Assembly (NCBI GenBank): GCA_947377705.1
Contig: CANCGU010000033.1
Coordinates: 1-16,336, forward strand
Origin: Comamonadaceae bacterium
GTDB lineage: Bacteria; Pseudomonadota; Gammaproteobacteria; Burkholderiales; Burkholderiaceae
Reading direction: 5' to 3'
Length of the DNA: 16,336 nt
The notes under the pieces were generated by a model. The model ran no database searches. It saw nothing but the letters and a program-made list of their open reading frames with translations, and was not told where the DNA came from. The translations under genes and the position numbers were made by a program. This document shows positions 1 through 7,561 of this stretch, in pieces (the stretch's first letter is position 1; each line of letters begins with the position of its first letter).

Positions 1-2151
1 TTTGCAACATCTGTACGCGCGCAGACAGAGAACACCCTCAACACCGTCACCGTGCGCGACAAAGCCGAAGTGGCCGAAGGCAAAGACAGCTTGCGCGCCA
101 CCGAAACCAACATCGGCAAAGGCCAACAAAAACTGCGTGACATTCCGCAGTCCATCACTGTGGTGACCGAACGCATGATGGATGACCGCAACCTCGACAC
201 CGTCAAAGACGCGCTCAAGCAAACAGCGGGTATCACCTTCCAAGCAGCCGAGGGCGGTGAAGAAGACATTCGCTTGCGCGGCTTTGCGCTGTCAACGACG
301 GGGGACATTTTTGTAGACGGCATTCGCGACCCCGCGTTCTACGACCGCGACACCTTCAACCTTGACCGTGTTGAACTCTTGCGGGGTTCAGCCTCTATGT
401 TGTTTGGCCGTGGCTCTACGGGTGGTGCGGTCAATATGGTCAACAAAGTGCCGCGCTTGATGGACGAAAACCAAATCGACATGACCGTGGGCAGCCACAA
501 CCACCGCCGCGTGGTGGGCGACTTCAACCAGCAAACGGGCGAGAGCTCGGCCTTGCGTGTGAGCGCCATGAAAACCACCGCCGACAACAACGGCGCCGGC
601 AGCAGCATCGACAAACAAGGCCTCGCCGGCAGCTACCGCTGGGGCATTGGCGAACGTGATGAATTCACCGCCAGCCTGTACCGCTTAGAAAACAACAACG
701 GCATCAATTACGGCATGCCGTGGATCAAACCCACCAGCACCAGCCCTGCCAGCGCCACCACGCTACTGCCCGTGAGCCCCACGAGCAACTATGGCATGGC
801 CAGCGACTACAACAACGGCACCGCCACCTACGCCACGCTGGCACACACCCACCGCTTTGACGGCGAGACCGAGCTCACCACCCGCGTACGCCGGGGTGCC
901 TACACACGCGACCAACGCGCCAGCACCATTCGTCTGACAGCGGGCGAAGACTTGTCTAACTTTGGCCCAAACACGGTACTCACACGCGGCACACAAAACA
1001 AAATTCAAAACTTGGACTCGGTGTATTTGCAAAGCGACTTGAGCACCAAGTTCAACGCGCTGGGCATGCGGCACGAACTGCTCAGCGGCATCGATGTCGC
1101 ACGCGAACAAAAAACCGTGTATGCCGCACGCACCGCAGCGCAAGGCTCGGGCGGTGTCGACCTGATCAAACCGAACACGACTGTGGGCACCCCTGACGAT
1201 GGCGCCTGGGTGAATGAAAGCGCACGCGTCTTGCGCGTGAACAATCAATACACCTCCACCGCATGGGGCGTGTACGCACAAGACCTGGCACAAATTGCGC
1301 CGTACTGGAAAATCTTGGGTGGCTTGCGCTACGACAGCTTGAACGGCAACTACGACAGCTTCGGCGCACCCGCCGTCAACATGAGCAACGGCGCCTTGGC
1401 CAATTACAAAATGAACGTCGGCGAATGGAGCAAACGCGTGGGCGCCTTGTTCCAACCCAACGAACGGACGTCGTACCACTTCTCAGCCGCCACCTCATTC
1501 AACACCTCCGGCGATGCCTACTCTTTAGGCGCGAGCAACGCCGATGTGCCACCCGAACAAAGCATCAACTTGGAGCTAGGTGCCAAGATCGACTCAGCAG
1601 ACAAAAACTTCACCACCCGCTACGCGCTGTTTCGCGCCACCAAACTCCACGAACGCAACACCGACCCCTTGGTCGACGTCGCCGTGCTGTCGGGCAAGCG
1701 CCACGCCACAGGCTTGGAACTCGACTTCACCGGCCGCATCACGCCGCGCTGGGAAGCCTATGGCTCGTTCATGTGGATTCCAGATGCACGCATTGACGAA
1801 GCCTACAAGTCACCCACCGGCAGCGACAACGAACGCACTGGCGCACGCCCCTCGCTCACACCGCGCATCAGCGCAACGCTGTGGAACACCTACCAAATCA
1901 ACGGCCAATGGCGTGTGGGTGCTGGTGTGAATCACCGTGGCGCACAGACGCCTAACCGCAACCCCGGCTGGGAAGCGCCCGCTTTCACCACAGCTGATGT
2001 GATGGCCGAGTACCGCGTCGACGAACAACTCACCTTCAAAGGCAACGTGAGCAACCTCACCGACAAGCGCTATGCCGACCAGCTCTACAGCGGCCACTAC
2101 GTGCCGGGTGCGGGGCGCTTGGTGCAGGTAACAGGCTCTTACAAGTTCTAA
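1..2151 (+). CDS. TonB-dependent siderophore receptor (5' partial)
   Basis: Outer-membrane gated barrel that imports a ferric siderophore, powered by TonB-ExbB-ExbD. The reading frame is open from base 1, so the true start and most of the signal peptide lie upstream; the GTG at 52 is internal. The first visible residues (FATSVRAQ) look like the end of a signal peptide cut after VRA. NTVTV just after it fits a TonB box. A plug domain follows ([10 protein letters not shown], then [26 protein letters not shown] and GGAVNMVNK), then a long beta-barrel ending in YKF, the terminal Phe usual for barrel insertion. About 717 residues are visible, near the usual length. The immediately downstream PiuC-type hydroxylase suggests a Fiu/PiuA-like catecholate receptor, but the exact ligand cannot be read from sequence. 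Any Fur box lies outside the window. Confidence 0.95.
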   Translation, partial: FATSVRAQTENTLNTVTVRDKAEVAEGKDSLRATETNIGKGQQKLRDIPQSITVVTERMMDDRNLDTVKDALKQTAGITFQAAEGGEEDIRLRGFALSTTGDIFVDGIRDPAFYDRDTFNLDRVELLRGSASMLFGRGSTGGAVNMVNKVPRLMDENQIDMTVGSHNHRRVVGDFNQQTGESSALRVSAMKTTADNNGAGSSIDKQGLAGSYRWGIGERDEFTASLYRLENNNGINYGMPWIKPTSTSPASATTLLPVSPTSNYGMASDYNNGTATYATLAHTHRFDGETELTTRVRRGAYTRDQRASTIRLTAGEDLSNFGPNTVLTRGTQNKIQNLDSVYLQSDLSTKFNALGMRHELLSGIDVAREQKTVYAARTAAQGSGGVDLIKPNTTVGTPDDGAWVNESARVLRVNNQYTSTAWGVYAQDLAQIAPYWKILGGLRYDSLNGNYDSFGAPAVNMSNGALANYKMNVGEWSKRVGALFQPNERTSYHFSAATSFNTSGDAYSLGASNADVPPEQSINLELGAKIDSADKNFTTRYALFRATKLHERNTDPLVDVAVLSGKRHATGLELDFTGRITPRWEAYGSFMWIPDARIDEAYKSPTGSDNERTGARPSLTPRISATLWNTYQINGQWRVGAGVNHRGAQTPNRNPGWEAPAFTTADVMAEYRVDEQLTFKGNVSNLTDKRYADQLYSGHYVPGAGRLVQVTGSYKF

Positions 2152-2167
2152 GTTTCAAAGGAAACAC

Positions 2168-2848
2168 ATGCTGCTGACCCTGCCCAATTTGTTGTCGCCC
2201 GAAGAACTAGGCCAAACCCGCGCTTGGCTCAAAGACGCGCCATGGGAGCCCGGCCTTGGCACGGCGGGGCGTCAAGCGGCAATGGTCAAGCACAACGAAC
2301 AGTTGCCACAGACCTGCGACGCAGCCGTCAACATTCGAGAGATGGTGCTCAAGGCACTCAACGCGAACCCCACCTTCTTCTCGGCCACCTTGCCTAAGAA
2401 AATTTACACACCGCGCATCAACCGTTATGCGGGCGACAGTAATTATTTTGGCAAACACATTGACGGCTCGATTCGCATGTTGAGCCACGAGAAACGCGTG
2501 CGCACCGACATTTCGTGCACCGTGTTTTTGAGCGACCCCGACAGCTACGACGGTGGCGAGCTGACCATTGCCGACACGTATGGCGAGCAAAGCATCAAGC
2601 TGCCCGCAGGCAACATCGTCATTTACCCCGGCAGCAGCTTGCACGAAGTCAAACCCGTCACACGCGGCGAACGTTTGGCCTGCTTTTTTTGGATTGAAAG
2701 TTTGGTGCGCAGCGACGAGCAACGTCGCTTGTTGTATGAGCTCGACATGAGTCTGTTGAGCCTGCGCACCCAATACGGCGAACTGCCAGAGGCCGTCACG
2801 CAAACCGGCGTGTATCACAACCTCTTGCGCATGTGGGCGGATACCTGA
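2168..2848 (+). CDS. piuC: PKHD-type Fe(II)/2-oxoglutarate hydroxylase (PiuC/YbiX family)
   Basis: Cytoplasmic non-haem iron dioxygenase of the PiuC/YbiX family, 226 residues, the usual family length. The family is typically encoded beside Fiu/PiuA siderophore receptors; its substrate is still poorly defined. The iron-binding facial triad is visible: His97 and Asp99 in GKHIDG, and His159 in SSLHEV, with Arg169 (RGERL) placed to bind 2-oxoglutarate. The ATG at 2168 has a strong Shine-Dalgarno (AAAGGA) and lies 16 bp after the receptor stop, so the two are almost certainly cotranscribed. The stop codon overlaps the ATG of tonB (TGATG). In other bacteria this gene pair is Fur-repressed; the promoter is not in the window, so regulation here is inferred. 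Confidence 0.93.
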   Translation: MLLTLPNLLSPEELGQTRAWLKDAPWEPGLGTAGRQAAMVKHNEQLPQTCDAAVNIREMVLKALNANPTFFSATLPKKIYTPRINRYAGDSNYFGKHIDGSIRMLSHEKRVRTDISCTVFLSDPDSYDGGELTIADTYGEQSIKLPAGNIVIYPGSSLHEVKPVTRGERLACFFWIESLVRSDEQRRLLYELDMSLLSLRTQYGELPEAVTQTGVYHNLLRMWADT

Positions 2849-3486
2849 TGCTGCAATTCACCTACGCGCCATCACACACAGATAGACAACGCACCGCGAC
2901 CACCGTGGTGCTGTGCATTGTGGCGCTCCATGCGTTGGTCATCGCCAGCTTGTGGTGGTCACCCAATGCCATGGACACCGACCTGCAACAAAGCATCGCC
3001 ATGGAAATGGTGCTGGCCCCCGTCAGCAACACACCACCCAAAGCACAAACACAAGCGCCCGCCACGCCAACAGCCGCGCCCAAATTTGCAACCACCAAAA
3101 CAGAGCCCCCCACGCCGAGCGCATCGCCTGTTCCACGCAGCGCAGACATCGTCACGCCCACGGCAGCTCCCGCACAACCAGGCAAATCACAAGGCGCGCC
3201 CGCCTTCAGCCTGCCCAGCAGTGAGGCGCAGGGTTTGAACAACCCCAAACCCGCTTACCCACGCATGAGCCGCCGCCTGAACGAACAAGGGCAAGTGGTG
3301 ATTCGTGTGTTCGTGGCCGCTGATGGCTCGCCCCAACAAGGTGAGATCAAAACCAGCAGTGGCTTTGATCGCTTAGACCAAGAGGCCTTACGCACGGTCA
3401 TGCGCTGGCGGTTTGTGCCGGGTCAACGCTTTGGCACACCCGAGTCCATGTGGTTCAACGTCCCCGTTCATTTTGTTTTGGAATAA
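2848..3486 (+). CDS. tonB: Energy transducer TonB
   Basis: Inner-membrane protein that spans the periplasm and transmits proton-motive force from ExbB/ExbD to TonB-dependent receptors. I chose the ATG at 2848, which overlaps the piuC stop as TGATG, over an in-frame GTG at 2833. The 212-residue product has a short basic N-terminus, one membrane anchor (about residues 19-40, beginning TTVVLCIVALHALVIASLWW), a long Pro/Ala/Thr-rich periplasmic spacer (about 55-125), and a C-terminal TonB domain (about 130-212: NPKPAYP, then GQVVIRVFV and ALRTVMRWRFVPG). This is the canonical order and length. Translational coupling to piuC and position before exbB-exbD mark it as the dedicated transducer of this operon; it may also serve other receptors elsewhere in the genome. 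Confidence 0.95.
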   Translation: MLQFTYAPSHTDRQRTATTVVLCIVALHALVIASLWWSPNAMDTDLQQSIAMEMVLAPVSNTPPKAQTQAPATPTAAPKFATTKTEPPTPSASPVPRSADIVTPTAAPAQPGKSQGAPAFSLPSSEAQGLNNPKPAYPRMSRRLNEQGQVVIRVFVAADGSPQQGEIKTSSGFDRLDQEALRTVMRWRFVPGQRFGTPESMWFNVPVHFVLE

Positions 3487-3501
3487 CTTTTAAAGAGAAT
3501 C

Positions 3502-4212
3502 ATGGAAAACCAACCCGGCATTTTGAATTTTTGGCAACAAGGCGATGCCATCACCCACATCGTGGCCTTGCTTTTGATCGGCATGTCTGTCTTGTCATGG
3601 GTCGTCATCGTGATGAAGGCGCTCGATATCGTGCGCTTGAAACGCATGGCCCAAAACGTCGAATCCTTTTGGCACAGCAGCAACTTAGACGAAGGCTTGG
3701 CCGCACTCGATGGCGCAACGCCGCACGCCACAGACGCCAACCCGTTTTACAGCTTGGCCAAACATGGCCACGAAGCGTCAGCCCACCACCGTGCGACGCA
3801 AGAACAACTGCACGACAGCCTGGATGTGAGCGACTGGGTCACGCGCAGCTTGCGCAACGCGATTGACGACTCCACTGCCCGCTTACAAGCAGGCTTGGCG
3901 GTGTTGGCCTCGATTGGTTCTACCGCACCTTTCGTGGGCTTGTTCGGCACGGTGTGGGGCATTTATCACGCCCTCATCGGCATTGGCGCATCGGGCCAAG
4001 TGGGCATGGACCGTGTGGCGGGTCCCATTGGCGAAGCGCTGATCATGACGGCGCTGGGCTTGGTGGTGGCCGTGCCCGCTGTGCTGGGCTACAACGCACT
4101 GGTGCGCGGCAACAAATTCATCTTGGGCCGGCTCAACCGCTTCGCACACGACCTGCACGCCTTTTTGGTCACAGGCGCGCGCGTGGGTCAGCGTGACAAC
4201 GCGGGGGTTTGA
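3502..4212 (+). CDS. exbB: ExbB/TolQ/MotA-family proton channel subunit
   Basis: Inner-membrane subunit of the TonB energising motor; with ExbD it forms the proton channel that drives TonB. The 236-residue product has a first hydrophobic helix (about 18-40, HIVALLLIGMSVLSWVVIV), a cytoplasmic loop of about 90 residues, and two conserved C-terminal helices (LAVLASIGSTAPFVGLFGTV and GEALIMTALGLVVAVPAVLG) typical of the MotA/TolQ/ExbB family. Thr residues in GLFGTVWG and MTALG match the polar residues lining the channel in ExbB. The ATG at 3502 follows AAAGAG. It lies 15 bp after tonB, and its stop at 4210-4212 is two bases before the exbD ATG. TolQ is the main alternative, but TonB and siderophore neighbours favour ExbB. 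Confidence 0.95.
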   Translation: MENQPGILNFWQQGDAITHIVALLLIGMSVLSWVVIVMKALDIVRLKRMAQNVESFWHSSNLDEGLAALDGATPHATDANPFYSLAKHGHEASAHHRATQEQLHDSLDVSDWVTRSLRNAIDDSTARLQAGLAVLASIGSTAPFVGLFGTVWGIYHALIGIGASGQVGMDRVAGPIGEALIMTALGLVVAVPAVLGYNALVRGNKFILGRLNRFAHDLHAFLVTGARVGQRDNAGV

Positions 4213-4214
4213 GC

Positions 4215-4622
4215 ATGTCGTTCTTGCCCGACCACGACGATGACGAAGTTTTGACCGAAATCAACATGACGCCCTTGATTGACGTGATGCTGGTGTTGTT
4301 GATTGTGTTCATCTTGGCCGTGCCCGCCATTCACAGCGCCATTCCCTTGGTGCTACCCCGCGCCAGCAGTGCCACACCGCAACAGCCCGCAGAGCCCGTG
4401 CGCTTGGACATCGACGCACAAGGCCACATCTACTGGAACGGCAAAGCCGTCGAAGACGAGGCACTCAAAGCCCAAGCGCAACAAGCCGCGGCACTTGAGC
4501 CACAACCCGTGGTGCGCCTGAGCGGCGACCGTGCCGTGCCCTATGAGCGCGTGTTGCAAACGCTCAGCGCGTTACAAGGCGCAGGCTTGGCCAAGGTGAA
4601 TTTCATCGCCCAAAAACCTTAA
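4215..4622 (+). CDS. exbD: ExbD/TolR-family motor subunit
   Basis: Second subunit of the TonB motor: a short cytoplasmic N-terminus, one transmembrane helix and a periplasmic domain. I take the ATG at 4215 (MSFLPD), two bases after the exbB stop, rather than the in-frame TTG at 4209. The product is 135 residues. The signature TEINMTPLIDVMLVLLIVFI places Asp23 in the membrane helix, at the position of the essential proton-carrying Asp25 of E. coli ExbD. The periplasmic part (about 45-135) contains the usual fold features (LDIDAQGHIYWNG, then VVRLSGDRAVPYERV). It is tightly coupled to exbB. TolR is the alternative, disfavoured by the TonB context. Confidence 0.95.
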   Translation: MSFLPDHDDDEVLTEINMTPLIDVMLVLLIVFILAVPAIHSAIPLVLPRASSATPQQPAEPVRLDIDAQGHIYWNGKAVEDEALKAQAQQAAALEPQPVVRLSGDRAVPYERVLQTLSALQGAGLAKVNFIAQKP

Positions 4623-4628
4623 GCAGCC

Positions 4629-4826
4629 ATGAGCACCCGTCCATTTGCATCCACCCCTAAGACACCCCCAGCGGCAAGCCCCCCGCCTGCCACAACGCCC
4701 GTCGCGCCCTTGCGCGTGGACAGTGCGGCCCTGATGAGGGGCCAACGCGTGCTAGAAATCGTGCATTTGGGCGAGGTCTATCGCCTGCAAACCACGCGTT
4801 TTGGCAAATTGATTTTGACCAAGTGA
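4629..4826 (+). CDS. hemP: HemP-family hemin uptake protein
   Basis: Small 65-residue protein. The first half is low-complexity Pro/Ala/Thr (about 1-27) and the second half matches the HemP family: DSAALMRGQRVLEIVHLGEV followed by YRLQTTRFGKLILTK, ending in the conserved GKLILTK. HemP proteins are linked to haem uptake, and in Burkholderia HemP has been reported to be needed for expression of haem-transport genes; the biochemical role is unsettled. The ATG lies 6 bp after the exbD stop with no strong Shine-Dalgarno, so translation may be coupled to exbD. No haem receptor or haem ABC transporter is visible, so here it ends a siderophore/TonB operon rather than opening a haem operon. Confidence 0.88.
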   Translation: MSTRPFASTPKTPPAASPPPATTPVAPLRVDSAALMRGQRVLEIVHLGEVYRLQTTRFGKLILTK

Positions 4827-4970
4827 TGACACCGTGAACCCTCCTGCGCAAGGCTGTCTCAATCGGTCTCATTGAGACAAACAATCACTGGGCATTGGTT
4901 TTTTGGCTAACATTCACGTCAATGAGTTTTGCTCATTCGATAGTTTTTAACAACCACCAAAGGAAACCAC
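4827..4970 (+). promoter_or_regulatory. hemP-ahpC intergenic region: dyads and probable ahpC promoter
   Basis: This 144-bp gap separates the iron operon from ahpC. It holds GTCTCAAT at 4856-4863 and a near-perfect palindrome, GTCTCA-T-TGAGAC, at 4866-4878; the first copy can instead pair with ATTGAGAC (4871-4878). A second dyad, AATGAG-5-CTCATT (4921-4937), is followed by CGATAGTTTTT. The first could be an operator or terminator stem (no T-run follows); the second could be a weak terminator for hemP. AAAGGA just before the ahpC ATG is a good ribosome-binding site. OxyR commonly controls ahpC in proteobacteria, but I do not see a full OxyR tetrad (only one ATAG-like element at 4940-4943), and no clear -35/-10 pair stands out. 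Confidence 0.4.
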
Positions 4971-5534
4971 ATGTCTTTGATCAACACCCAAGTTCAGCCT
5001 TTCAAAAACCAAGCCTTCCACAACGGCAAATTCATCGAAGTGACAGAAGCCACGCTCAAAGGCAAGTGGAACGTGTTCATCTTCATGCCAGCCGCTTTCA
5101 CTTTCAACTGCCCCACAGAAATCGAAGACGCAGCTGACAACTACGCTGCCTTCCAAAAAGCCGGCGCTGAGGTGTACATCATCACCACCGACACCCACTT
5201 CTCACACAAAGTGTGGCACGAGACTTCACCCGCTGTGGGCAAAGCCAAGTTCCCATTGGTGGGCGACCCCACGCACAAGCTGACTCGCGCTTTTGGCGTG
5301 CACATCGAAGAAGACGGCTTGGCTTTGCGCGGCACGTTCGTGATCAACCCAGAAGGCATGATCAAGACCATGGAAGTCCATTCCAACGAAATCGCTCGCG
5401 ACGTGTCTGAAACACTGCGCAAGTTGACAGCGGCTCAGTACACCGCCGCCAACCCAGGCCAAGTGTGCCCAGCGAAGTGGAAAGAAGGCGCGAAGACTTT
5501 GGCGCCTTCCATCGACTTGGTCGGCAAGATCTAA
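4971..5534 (+). CDS. ahpC: Alkyl hydroperoxide reductase subunit C (2-Cys peroxiredoxin)
   Basis: Cytoplasmic peroxiredoxin that reduces hydrogen peroxide, organic hydroperoxides and peroxynitrite; AhpF re-reduces it using NADH. The 187-residue length equals the E. coli AhpC class. The peroxidatic cysteine is Cys47 in PAAFTFNCPTE; where E. coli has PADFTFVCPTE, this variant has Ala and Asn, which I believe is common in Comamonadaceae. The resolving cysteine sits in GQVCPAKWKEG near the C-terminus, and the end SIDLVGKI matches the GKI tail of sensitive bacterial AhpC. The start (MSLINTQVQPF) is conserved and preceded by AAAGGA. Expression is probably peroxide-induced. ahpF follows after 194 bp. 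Confidence 0.97.
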   Translation: MSLINTQVQPFKNQAFHNGKFIEVTEATLKGKWNVFIFMPAAFTFNCPTEIEDAADNYAAFQKAGAEVYIITTDTHFSHKVWHETSPAVGKAKFPLVGDPTHKLTRAFGVHIEEDGLALRGTFVINPEGMIKTMEVHSNEIARDVSETLRKLTAAQYTAANPGQVCPAKWKEGAKTLAPSIDLVGKI

Positions 5535-5549
5535 TTTGCCCCAGTTAAA

Positions 5550-5565
5550 CCCTGCTGACGCAGGG
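5550..5565. repeat. Hairpin 1: CCCTGC-TGAC-GCAGGG
   Basis: Perfect 6-bp GC-rich inverted repeat with a 4-base loop, starting 15 bp after the ahpC stop. Its core (CCTGCTnnCGCAGG) recurs at 5582-5595, so the two form a direct repeat of a hairpin. Confidence 0.75.
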
Positions 5566-5580
5566 CGATGATTGATCAAC

Positions 5581-5596
5581 ACCTGCTAGCGCAGGT
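5581..5596. repeat. Hairpin 2: ACCTGC-TAGC-GCAGGT
   Basis: Second copy of the hairpin at 5550-5565, differing only in the outermost base pair and two loop bases. Each copy has an intact stem, including a compensating change of the closing pair (C-G to A-T), which suggests the structure rather than the sequence matters. Confidence 0.75.
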
Positions 5597-5645
5597 CGTT
5601 GAGCGCAGCGCACATTGGCACACCAGCGTGCGCTGTACTCAACGA
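5596..5645. repeat. Hairpin 3: long two-part stem
   Basis: The outer stem TCGTTGAG (5596-5603) pairs with CTCAACGA (5638-5645). A 2x2 internal loop (CG/TA) separates it from the inner stem CAGCGCAC (5606-5613) with GTGCGCTG (5628-5635). Inside, TGG-CACA-CCA can form a small apical stem. This is 16 perfect base pairs, the most stable structure in the spacer. No T-run follows. Confidence 0.75.
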
Positions 5646-5728
5646 ATTACCCACCCCTTTGAACCCCACTAGGACAGCGCCACAAGCGCATGACCTTAAG
5701 TTCATGCACCCCGAAATAGGAGAACACC

Positions 5729-7294
5729 ATGCTCGACGACGCACTCAAAACCCAACTTCAACAATACCTTGGCATGTTGCGCCAGCCCATCCGCTTGATC
5801 GCCTCACTCGACGACAGCGAGACTGGCAAAGACATGGGCGATCTGCTCAACACCATCGTGGGCTTGTCTGACAAAGTCACGCTCGACACCTCAGGCACCG
5901 ACGCACGCAAACCGTCATTCGTCGTGGTTCGCGAGAACGAAACCCAAGGCGTGCGGTTTGCAGGTTTGCCATTGGGCCACGAGTTCACCTCTTTGGTGTT
6001 GGCCCTGTTGTGGACGGGCGGTCACCCACCTAAGGCGGAGCAAGATGTGATTGACAGCATCAAGGGCTTAACGCCTGTTGATGGGGGCGACTTCAACTTC
6101 GAGGTCTACATGTCCCTGAGCTGCCACAACTGCCCAGACGTGGTGCAAGCCCTCTCGCTCATGGCCATCGTCAACCCCAAGGTCAAGACCGTGGTGATCG
6201 AAGGTGGCGCGTTCCAAAAGGAAGTGGAAGAGCGCCAAATCATGGCCGTGCCCATGGTGTTCTTGAACGGCCAAGTGTTTGGCTCGGGCCGCATGAGCGT
6301 GGAAGAAATCGTGGCCAAGCTCGACACCAACGCTGCTGCCCGCGATGCCGTGAAGATGAGCGAGAAAACCCCTTACGACGTGTTGATCGTGGGTGGTGGC
6401 CCTGCTGGTGCCGCCGCCGCTGTGTATGCAGCCCGCAAAGGTATCCGCGTCGGTATCGCAGCCGAGCGTTTCGGTGGCCAGTTGAACGACACCATGTCGA
6501 TTGAGAACTACATCTCGGTGCTCGAGACCAACGGCCCCAAACTCGCCGCTGACCTCGAAGCGCAGGTGCAGCACTACGGCGTGGACATCATGGCCATGCA
6601 ACGCGCCAGCAAAATTGTGTCTGCCGAACAAACCGGCGGCATGACTGAGGTGCACTTAGAAAACGGCGGCATCCTCAAAGCCAAGAGCGTCATCTTGTCT
6701 ACAGGTGCACGTTGGCGCAATGTGAACGTGCCCGGCGAAGCCGAGTACAAAAACAAAGGCGTGGCCTACTGCCCGCACTGCGACGGCCCCTTGTTCAAAG
6801 GCAAGCGCGTGTCCGTGATCGGCGGCGGCAACTCAGGCGTGGAAGCCGCCATTGATTTGGCAGGCCTTGTTGAACACGTCACCTTGATTGAGTTTGCAGA
6901 CCAGCTCAAAGCCGATGCCGTGTTGGTCAACAAGCTCAAGAGCTTGCCCAACGTGACCATCCATGCCAACGCCCAAACCACCGAAATCACCGGCGAAGGC
7001 GGCAAGGTCAATGGCCTGAGCTACAAAGACCGCGCCACCGACGTTGTGCACCACATTGAGCTGGAAGGCGTGTTCGTACAAATCGGCTTGGTGCCCAACA
7101 CCGAGTTCTTGAAGGGTTCGTTGGAGCTGAGCAAGTTTGGCGAAATCGTGGTGGATGCCAAAGGTCACACCAGCATGCCCGGCGTGTTTGCTGCGGGTGA
7201 CTGCACGACCGTGCCCTACAAGCAAATCATCATTGCGGCGGGTGAGGGTGCAAAAGCGGCGTTGTCTGCCTTTGACCACCTGATTCGCAACTGA
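5729..7294 (+). CDS. ahpF: Alkyl hydroperoxide reductase subunit F
   Basis: Flavoprotein disulfide reductase that passes electrons from NADH through FAD and two CxxC centres to AhpC. The 521 residues match the family length. Order: an N-terminal tandem thioredoxin-like domain (about 1-200) with the redox pair Cys132/Cys135 in [12 protein letters not shown]; an FAD site ([14 protein letters not shown], about 218-231); the thioredoxin-reductase-type pair Cys348/Cys351 in [11 protein letters not shown]; a dinucleotide site ([12 protein letters not shown], about 363-374); and a C-terminal FAD motif with VFAAGDC and [11 protein letters not shown]. The start follows AGGAGA with 5-base spacing. Thioredoxin reductase is excluded by the N-terminal domain. 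It is the reductase partner of the upstream ahpC, and converges on the 66-residue gene at 7317-7517. Confidence 0.97.
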   Translation: MLDDALKTQLQQYLGMLRQPIRLIASLDDSETGKDMGDLLNTIVGLSDKVTLDTSGTDARKPSFVVVRENETQGVRFAGLPLGHEFTSLVLALLWTGGHPPKAEQDVIDSIKGLTPVDGGDFNFEVYMSLSCHNCPDVVQALSLMAIVNPKVKTVVIEGGAFQKEVEERQIMAVPMVFLNGQVFGSGRMSVEEIVAKLDTNAAARDAVKMSEKTPYDVLIVGGGPAGAAAAVYAARKGIRVGIAAERFGGQLNDTMSIENYISVLETNGPKLAADLEAQVQHYGVDIMAMQRASKIVSAEQTGGMTEVHLENGGILKAKSVILSTGARWRNVNVPGEAEYKNKGVAYCPHCDGPLFKGKRVSVIGGGNSGVEAAIDLAGLVEHVTLIEFADQLKADAVLVNKLKSLPNVTIHANAQTTEITGEGGKVNGLSYKDRATDVVHHIELEGVFVQIGLVPNTEFLKGSLELSKFGEIVVDAKGHTSMPGVFAAGDCTTVPYKQIIIAAGEGAKAALSAFDHLIRN

Positions 7295-7307
7295 TCGTGC
7301 GGAGATT

Positions 7308-7353
7308 GATCAAGCCTTAGCGCGAAGATGCGGCAGATGCCGCAGGCTTGATC
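7308..7353. terminator. Nested inverted repeat between ahpF and the convergent small gene
   Basis: GATCAAGCC (7308-7316) pairs with GGCTTGATC (7345-7353), enclosing TGCGGCA (7329-7335) and TGCCGCA (7338-7344) with only two bases between. It begins 13 bp after the ahpF stop and covers the last codons of the opposite gene. It could act as a terminator for ahpF, but no U-run follows on that strand, so this is tentative. Confidence 0.3.
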
Positions 7354-7517
7354 GTCAGCAGCTCTGGGTCCACTTGGTTTTCTACACGATGCGGTTCTTG
7401 CACAGGCTTGGGGCCAAGACCCAAGAAGCGCAAACCGCCATCGTTCCACAGCCAAAACAACAGGTTGATGGCGGCCAAGACATAGACCACATTGCGCCAA
7501 AAATATTTTGAATTCAT
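7317..7517 (-). CDS. Small membrane-anchored protein, SPOR-protein N-terminus-like
   Basis: A 66-residue protein of unknown function. It has one hydrophobic segment near the N-terminus (about residues 9-25, NVVYVLAAINLLFWLW), then a short tail (GLRFLGLGPKPVQEPHRVEN, VDPELLTI) and a low-complexity Ala/Ser end. The start ATG is preceded on its strand by AAGGTGG, a strong ribosome-binding site, which supports real translation. The segment after the membrane helix resembles, from memory of the family, the region after the anchor in betaproteobacterial SPOR-domain proteins encoded near birA (LGL.P...EP.R, then P..L.L), but the SPOR domain is absent. It may be a truncated relative or a short family of its own. 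It lies 44 bp downstream of birA on the same strand and is probably cotranscribed. Confidence 0.75.
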   Translation of the reverse strand: MNSKYFWRNVVYVLAAINLLFWLWNDGGLRFLGLGPKPVQEPHRVENQVDPELLTIKPAASAASSR

Positions 7518-7561
7518 AAAACCACCTTCGTTTGTTGATTTACGCGTTCAGCCTGTATGCG

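Larger units (their letters stand above)
5535..5728 (+). other. ahpC-ahpF intergenic region with three tandem hairpins
   Basis: No gene is supported in this 194-bp spacer. It holds three perfect-stem hairpins in a row, listed separately. None is followed by a T-run, so none is a textbook intrinsic terminator. The remaining 80 bp (5646-5728) show no clear promoter, only a good ribosome-binding site (AGGAGA, 5718-5723) for ahpF. The structures could stabilise or process the ahpC message, or attenuate read-through, to give much more AhpC than AhpF. Confidence 0.6.

Noticed and set aside
763..1479. Minus-strand open frame of 238 codons inside the siderophore receptor
   Set aside because: Its Val/Ala/His-rich composition is the typical shadow of a GC-rich gene, and the plus-strand barrel is clearly the real product.
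5550..5596. CRISPR array suggested by the repeated hairpins
   Set aside because: There are only two short copies, with no regular spacer series and no cas genes in the window.
5599..5871. Plus-strand open frame between ahpC and ahpF
   Set aside because: It begins within the hairpin region, runs into ahpF in another frame, and lacks a ribosome-binding site or family match.
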